Shown: positions 59,165 to 62,081 of the stretch, in pieces | Numbering within the stretch: position 1 is the first letter of the stretch | How the letters are laid out: every line of letters begins with the position of its first letter | Source: Acidobacteriota bacterium | Lineage (GTDB): Bacteria > Acidobacteriota > Thermoanaerobaculia > Multivoradales > JAHZIX01 | Assembly: GCA_034211275.1 (NCBI GenBank) | Contig: JAXHTF010000015.1 | Location: 1 to 62,081 of the forward strand | Direction: 5' to 3' | DNA: 62,081 nt | The notes under the pieces: model-generated | What the model was told of the DNA's origin: nothing | What the model saw: the letters and a program-made list of their open reading frames with translations, nothing else | The model's database searches: none | Made by a program: the position numbers and the translations under genes

Positions 59165-60784
59165 ATGATCCTGGCCGGCGGCCAGAGTGGCGGGAATGCG
59201 CAGCCGGCTGCTGGAGGAGATGGCTTCGGTGGCGACGATCCAGCCGTCGATGCGAATCTCTACCACCGCTCCCACCGCCGGCACCTGCTGGAACCCCAGC
59301 TCCACCGCCGAGGCTTCCTCGGTGGCCACCCACTCCAATTTCGACACGGTATTGCTGCGATGCCAGGCGGTGGCGGGCTGACGCCGGGCGGCGAAGCGCA
59401 GCAGCTGATCCTCCGCCAGCCGTAGCAGCTCTCCGTCGGCGTTGCCCCGAGCCTGCTCCTGGCGGGCTCGCCAGTAGGGGAGGCGGGTCTTCCACACCGC
59501 GTGCACCAATCCCAGCGCTTGCTCGGCGCCGGTGAAATCCCCGCGGGAGCTGAGCACCCGCGCCTTGGCGATGAAGTAGGGCCCCCATTGGTCATCCCAC
59601 AGGGCGTTGGTGTGGCGGCGCTCCAACAGCCGGCCCTGGGGGAGGTCTCCCGCCATCAGGGCGGCGTGGGCGGCGAGGGCCGGATCCAGCTCCGGCACCG
59701 CCTGGGCGAGGCGCGCCACTACTTGCGGCTCCAGCGGCGAGGTGCGCAGCAGGGAGAGATCGAGGGCACGCTCCAGGCGCTGGCGCAGGCCGTTGACGTA
59801 GATGCGGCTGGCGACGCTGGGAGGGCAGTGGAGCAGAGCGCTGTTGCTCAGAGCGTCTCCCTCGGGGGTGGCCGGTGCCCGATGGACGATCTGGAAGTAG
59901 AGCTGCCGGGCACTGCGGGGATCGCCTCCCCGCAGCCGCTCGTCGGCTTCTTGGAGATCGTCGTCGAGCTCCGCCAGCAAGGCCTGCCGCCATTCTTCGT
60001 GGGCGCGCCGCCAATTGCGCCAATCTTGCTCCTCGGCGTAGATGGTGCGCAGCTGATCCCAGGCCCACGGGCGGCGGGGGATCAACCGGAAGGCCATGGA
60101 GCGGCTGTCGGCGCGCTCGAGCCAAGGGCGCACCAGACGCCGGAAGGTAGCTTCGTCCTCGAAGGCTTGGCGCAGGGCTTGGCGGGCATCGCTGCGCCGC
60201 TCTTCGGAGAGCACGGGCCAGAGCTCCAGGTAGGCGGCGGCGAGGAAGCGGTTGGGCTCGGATTCCCCGGGGGCCAGCTCCAGGCTGCGGTACAGCGGCT
60301 GCTGCCAGCGCTCCGCTTCGAGTACCAGTCGTGGATCCCGCGTCTGGGACCACTCCAGATAGGTGGCGGCGCCGTCGAGCATGGGCCCTTCCCAGGCCGC
60401 CGGGAGGGCCGCGCGAGCCTCACCGGTGAGGCGGCGGGCCAGAGCCAGGTCGCTTTCGCTGTTCTCGATATCGCCCCGCGGAGCGCCATCGCGGGCCACC
60501 GGCGGAGGGTTGGTGGGAGCTTCCAGTGCCTCTACCACCAGCGCCCGGGCCAGGGACAGGCCGCCGCGGTCCGGATCGGGCTCGCGTTGCAGGCGTTCGA
60601 TCTGCTCCAGCCGCAGGGAGCCGGTGAGCCGCTCCCGGGCGATCTCGATCCATCGCTCTTCCTGCCTTTCGTCGCGCAGGTAGGCGAGCACCGCCAATAC
60701 GGCGAGCCCAGCGCCGACCAGGACTAGGAGGAGCCGCTGGTACGGTCGCAGCGTGTGCGGGGTCGAAGCTCGAGAAGGGGGCAT
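59063..60784 (-). CDS. Membrane-anchored TPR-like hypothetical protein
   Basis: A 573-residue protein. Residues 16-36 (YQRLLLVLVGAGLAVLAVLAYL) form a signal anchor. Most of the rest is helical, with repeated Ala/Leu/Arg segments that look like degenerate TPRs (ELAPGESEPNRFLAAAYLEL, AKARVLSSRGDFTGAEQAL). The final 90 residues are beta-like (VGAVVEIRIDGWIVATEAIS). Function unknown; TPR proteins adjacent to polymerase-like genes are common in export loci. No strong ribosome-binding site is seen for ATG 60784; the next frame upstream is a shadow of the VanZ gene. Its 3' end overlaps the convergent polymerase gene by 102 bases. Confidence 0.7.
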   Translation of the reverse strand: MPPSRASTPHTLRPYQRLLLVLVGAGLAVLAVLAYLRDERQEERWIEIARERLTGSLRLEQIERLQREPDPDRGGLSLARALVVEALEAPTNPPPVARDGAPRGDIENSESDLALARRLTGEARAALPAAWEGPMLDGAATYLEWSQTRDPRLVLEAERWQQPLYRSLELAPGESEPNRFLAAAYLELWPVLSEERRSDARQALRQAFEDEATFRRLVRPWLERADSRSMAFRLIPRRPWAWDQLRTIYAEEQDWRNWRRAHEEWRQALLAELDDDLQEADERLRGGDPRSARQLYFQIVHRAPATPEGDALSNSALLHCPPSVASRIYVNGLRQRLERALDLSLLRTSPLEPQVVARLAQAVPELDPALAAHAALMAGDLPQGRLLERRHTNALWDDQWGPYFIAKARVLSSRGDFTGAEQALGLVHAVWKTRLPYWRARQEQARGNADGELLRLAEDQLLRFAARRQPATAWHRSNTVSKLEWVATEEASAVELGFQQVPAVGAVVEIRIDGWIVATEAISSSSRLRIPATLAAGQDHLLEVVTLTAGTVAPGEVFFTPAPGARGTTSLAG

Positions 60785-60808
60785 GCCGGCGACTATAGTA
60801 GCGGATCG

Positions 60809-61216
60809 ATGACCGCGAATGAACGAATCCGCCGGCGCTGGATGCCGTGGGCCTGGGCCGCGCTGATCTTTGTGCTGCTCTCGCTGCCGGCGGGTCTGGT
60901 TCCCGAAGAAGAGGCGATGGAGTCCTGGTTGCCGCTCTGGCTGCAGGCTCCGCTGGAGCTTTGGGGCGACAAGATCGTCCACGCTGGGCTCTTCGCCGTG
61001 CTCGCCTTCCTCGCCTGGCGCAGCCGGCCGGAACGCTGGTGCAAAGGGTTCCTTTGGTGCGCGGCCTACGGGGCCCTCACCGAGCTCTACCAGCTGTTCT
61101 TGCCCTATCGCTCGGCGGAATGGGGCGATGTGGCGGCGGACGTCGGTGGCGTCGCCCTGGTGGCGGTGGTGTTGGTGCTCTTCCGGCCAGGAGATCGGGG
61201 AGGGACGGCGAGATGA
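60809..61216 (+). CDS. VanZ-like family membrane protein
   Basis: A 135-residue protein with three or four membrane segments. WMPWAWAALIFVLLSLPAGL, DKIVHAGLFAVLAFLAWR (with the conserved D-K-x2-H) and a late ALTELYQLFLP plus SAEWGDVAADVGGV match the VanZ-like family. The role of these proteins is not well defined; they occur near polysaccharide and exosortase-type loci. It starts 24 bases from the divergent TPR gene, and a polymerase-like gene follows about 100 bases downstream. Confidence 0.85.
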   Translation: MTANERIRRRWMPWAWAALIFVLLSLPAGLVPEEEAMESWLPLWLQAPLELWGDKIVHAGLFAVLAFLAWRSRPERWCKGFLWCAAYGALTELYQLFLPYRSAEWGDVAADVGGVALVAVVLVLFRPGDRGGTAR

Positions 61217-61321
61217 AGGAGCGCCGGCCTGCTGATATGCTCCCCGCGCTCCGACTGACCGAGAAATCTTTGGCCGCCGACTTCCGGTGTCTTTGCTCAA
61301 TCCTCTAGTGGACCTCATCTC

Positions 61322-62081
61322 TTGAGCCCTCCAGCCGCTTCCGCCGCCCGCCGCCGTTCCGCGTCCATTCCGCGGTGGGGAGAGACCCTGGGCGAGGTTT
61401 GCGTCTGGGCGCTAATTCTCGGGCTGTGGTGGGTCCACGATCCGAGCATGAAGGGTGCCTTCCGGCTACCCAAGCTGCTGGTGGCCCAGCCGTTGGTGCT
61501 CCTTTCTCTCTGCTTTCTCAGCTGGCGCCTGTGGAACGTGCCGCGCATCGATTGGAGGGGGCTGACGGCTCTACCGGTGTTGCGCGCCCTGGTCCCGCTG
61601 CTGCTGCTCGCCAGTCTCGGCCTGGCGACCACCGGTCATCGAGCGGTGGTGGGGGAAGCTCTGGTCTCTTTGTGGATCGGCGCCGGTGCTCTGGTGGGGT
61701 GGAACTTGGGGCTGCCCCTCGACCGCCGCCGCCGGCTGGTACGGGCGCTGATGCTGCCGGCAACGGCGCTGGCGGCGGTGGGGGTACTGCAATTCCATGG
61801 CTGGTACCGCCCCTTCGACTTCGCCGGCGAGACCGAGGGGCTGCGCCTGGGAGTGACCTCCTACGCCGGCAGTGCCGGGGACCTGGCTCTCTTTCTGGTG
61901 CTGCCGTGCCTCATCGCTCAGGAGCGCCTCTACGGCACCGGCGGCCAGCGCCGCTGGCTGTGGGGCGCCGGGTTGGCCATCTGTTTGTGGGCGCTGGCGG
62001 TGACCCAGACCCTCTCCGCTCTGGTGGCTCTGGCGGTGGGCACGGTGGTGCTCTGGGGGCTGCTCCTGCCCCGCCGCCGCG
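61322..62081 (+). CDS. Polytopic membrane protein, O-antigen ligase-like (3' end cut by window edge)
   Basis: An open frame to the right edge gives about 253 residues without an ATG start: (M)SPPAASAARRRSASIPRW followed by at least six membrane segments, for example VCVWALILGLWWVHD, LLVAQPLVLLSLCFLSWRL and LVPLLLLASLGLATTG. The segment LRLGVTSYAGSAGDLALFLV and the continuation resemble the first half of O-antigen ligase/polymerase proteins. The best start is a TTG at 61322, weakly supported; the first in-frame ATG is at 61448. It could be a third polymerase/ligase of this region. Confidence 0.62.
   Translation, partial: MSPPAASAARRRSASIPRWGETLGEVCVWALILGLWWVHDPSMKGAFRLPKLLVAQPLVLLSLCFLSWRLWNVPRIDWRGLTALPVLRALVPLLLLASLGLATTGHRAVVGEALVSLWIGAGALVGWNLGLPLDRRRRLVRALMLPATALAAVGVLQFHGWYRPFDFAGETEGLRLGVTSYAGSAGDLALFLVLPCLIAQERLYGTGGQRRWLWGAGLAICLWALAVTQTLSALVALAVGTVVLWGLLLPRRR

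Noticed and set aside
61213-61308. 31-residue ORF overlapping the VanZ stop by ATGA
   Set aside because: Too short and without any feature beyond the overlap; likely chance.
1-62081. tRNA, rRNA, insertion sequences, integrases, phage genes or attachment sites
   Set aside because: I looked for cloverleaf-like segments, transposase motifs and terminal inverted repeats and saw none I could support.

Overview
This 62 kb window is high-GC bacterial DNA dominated by one very large surface-polysaccharide locus. From about 57.6 kb down to 8.75 kb, essentially every gene lies on the minus strand. Many genes are joined by 1-16 base overlaps (ATGA, GTGA, TTGA or TGATG junctions), so long stretches probably act as translationally coupled operons. 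Gene content (Wza/Wzc-type export, many retaining GT4 enzymes, a secreted SdrD-B/choice-of-anchor-A protein, HprK-like kinase, acyl-modification genes) fits a Gram-negative, possibly an Acidobacteriota-like lineage. That assignment is inference from style and content; no rRNA or universal marker is present.

Layout. 1-836: the 5' end of a minus-strand gene of unknown function and a 597-base gene-free stretch of visibly lower GC. 837-5216: a 1459-residue secreted multidomain protein with a poly-Asp tail, followed by a long perfect hairpin. 5383-8729 (plus strand): a compact candidate lasso-peptide locus, made of an asparagine-synthetase-like cyclase, a 63-residue precursor with a textbook lasso leader motif and a core GTLNGTIDAGFGGSTGA (Gly1, Asp8), and an HPr-kinase-like protein. 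No B1 (RRE) or B2 (leader protease) gene is visible in the window.

8752-57616 (minus strand), in transcription order. First come an outer-membrane beta-barrel, Wza, Wzc tyrosine kinase, PHP-type phosphatase, a TPR protein and a separately promoted hypothetical protein. Next is a nucleotide-sugar block: GT, CBS-fused UDP-sugar dehydrogenase, CMP-sugar synthetase, hydroxyacid dehydrogenase, NeuB-like synthase and Wzx flippase. After that come a CDP-glycerol-transferase-like protein, GT4, methyltransferase, epimerase, nucleotidyltransferase-kinase fusion, second nucleotidyltransferase, GT2, GT4, CapK/PaaK-like ligase, ATP-grasp/low-molecular-weight phosphatase fusion, deacetylase, sulfotransferase and a Wzy-like polymerase. 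The last block holds GT4, carbamoyltransferase, AsnB, GT4, a four-gene Dlt-like acyl module (SGNH, MBOAT, acyl-AMP ligase, acyl carrier protein), methyltransferase, nucleotidyltransferase-fold protein, WecB epimerase, DegT aminotransferase and a priming phosphoglycosyltransferase with an unusual domain order.

57695-62081: a second O-antigen polymerase/ligase-like membrane protein, a TPR-like membrane-anchored protein, a VanZ-like protein and the start of a third polymerase-like membrane protein cut by the window edge.

Together the minus-strand genes would build a Wzx/Wzy-type heteropolysaccharide with acidic (uronate and/or nonulosonate), amino, methyl, sulfate, carbamoyl and acyl decorations and export it through Wza/Wzc under tyrosine-phosphorylation control. 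The most unusual items are the lasso-like locus without B1/B2, the Dlt-like module, several domain fusions, and a chain of start-stop-overlapping mini-ORFs at a tandemly duplicated start codon region near 42.3 kb.
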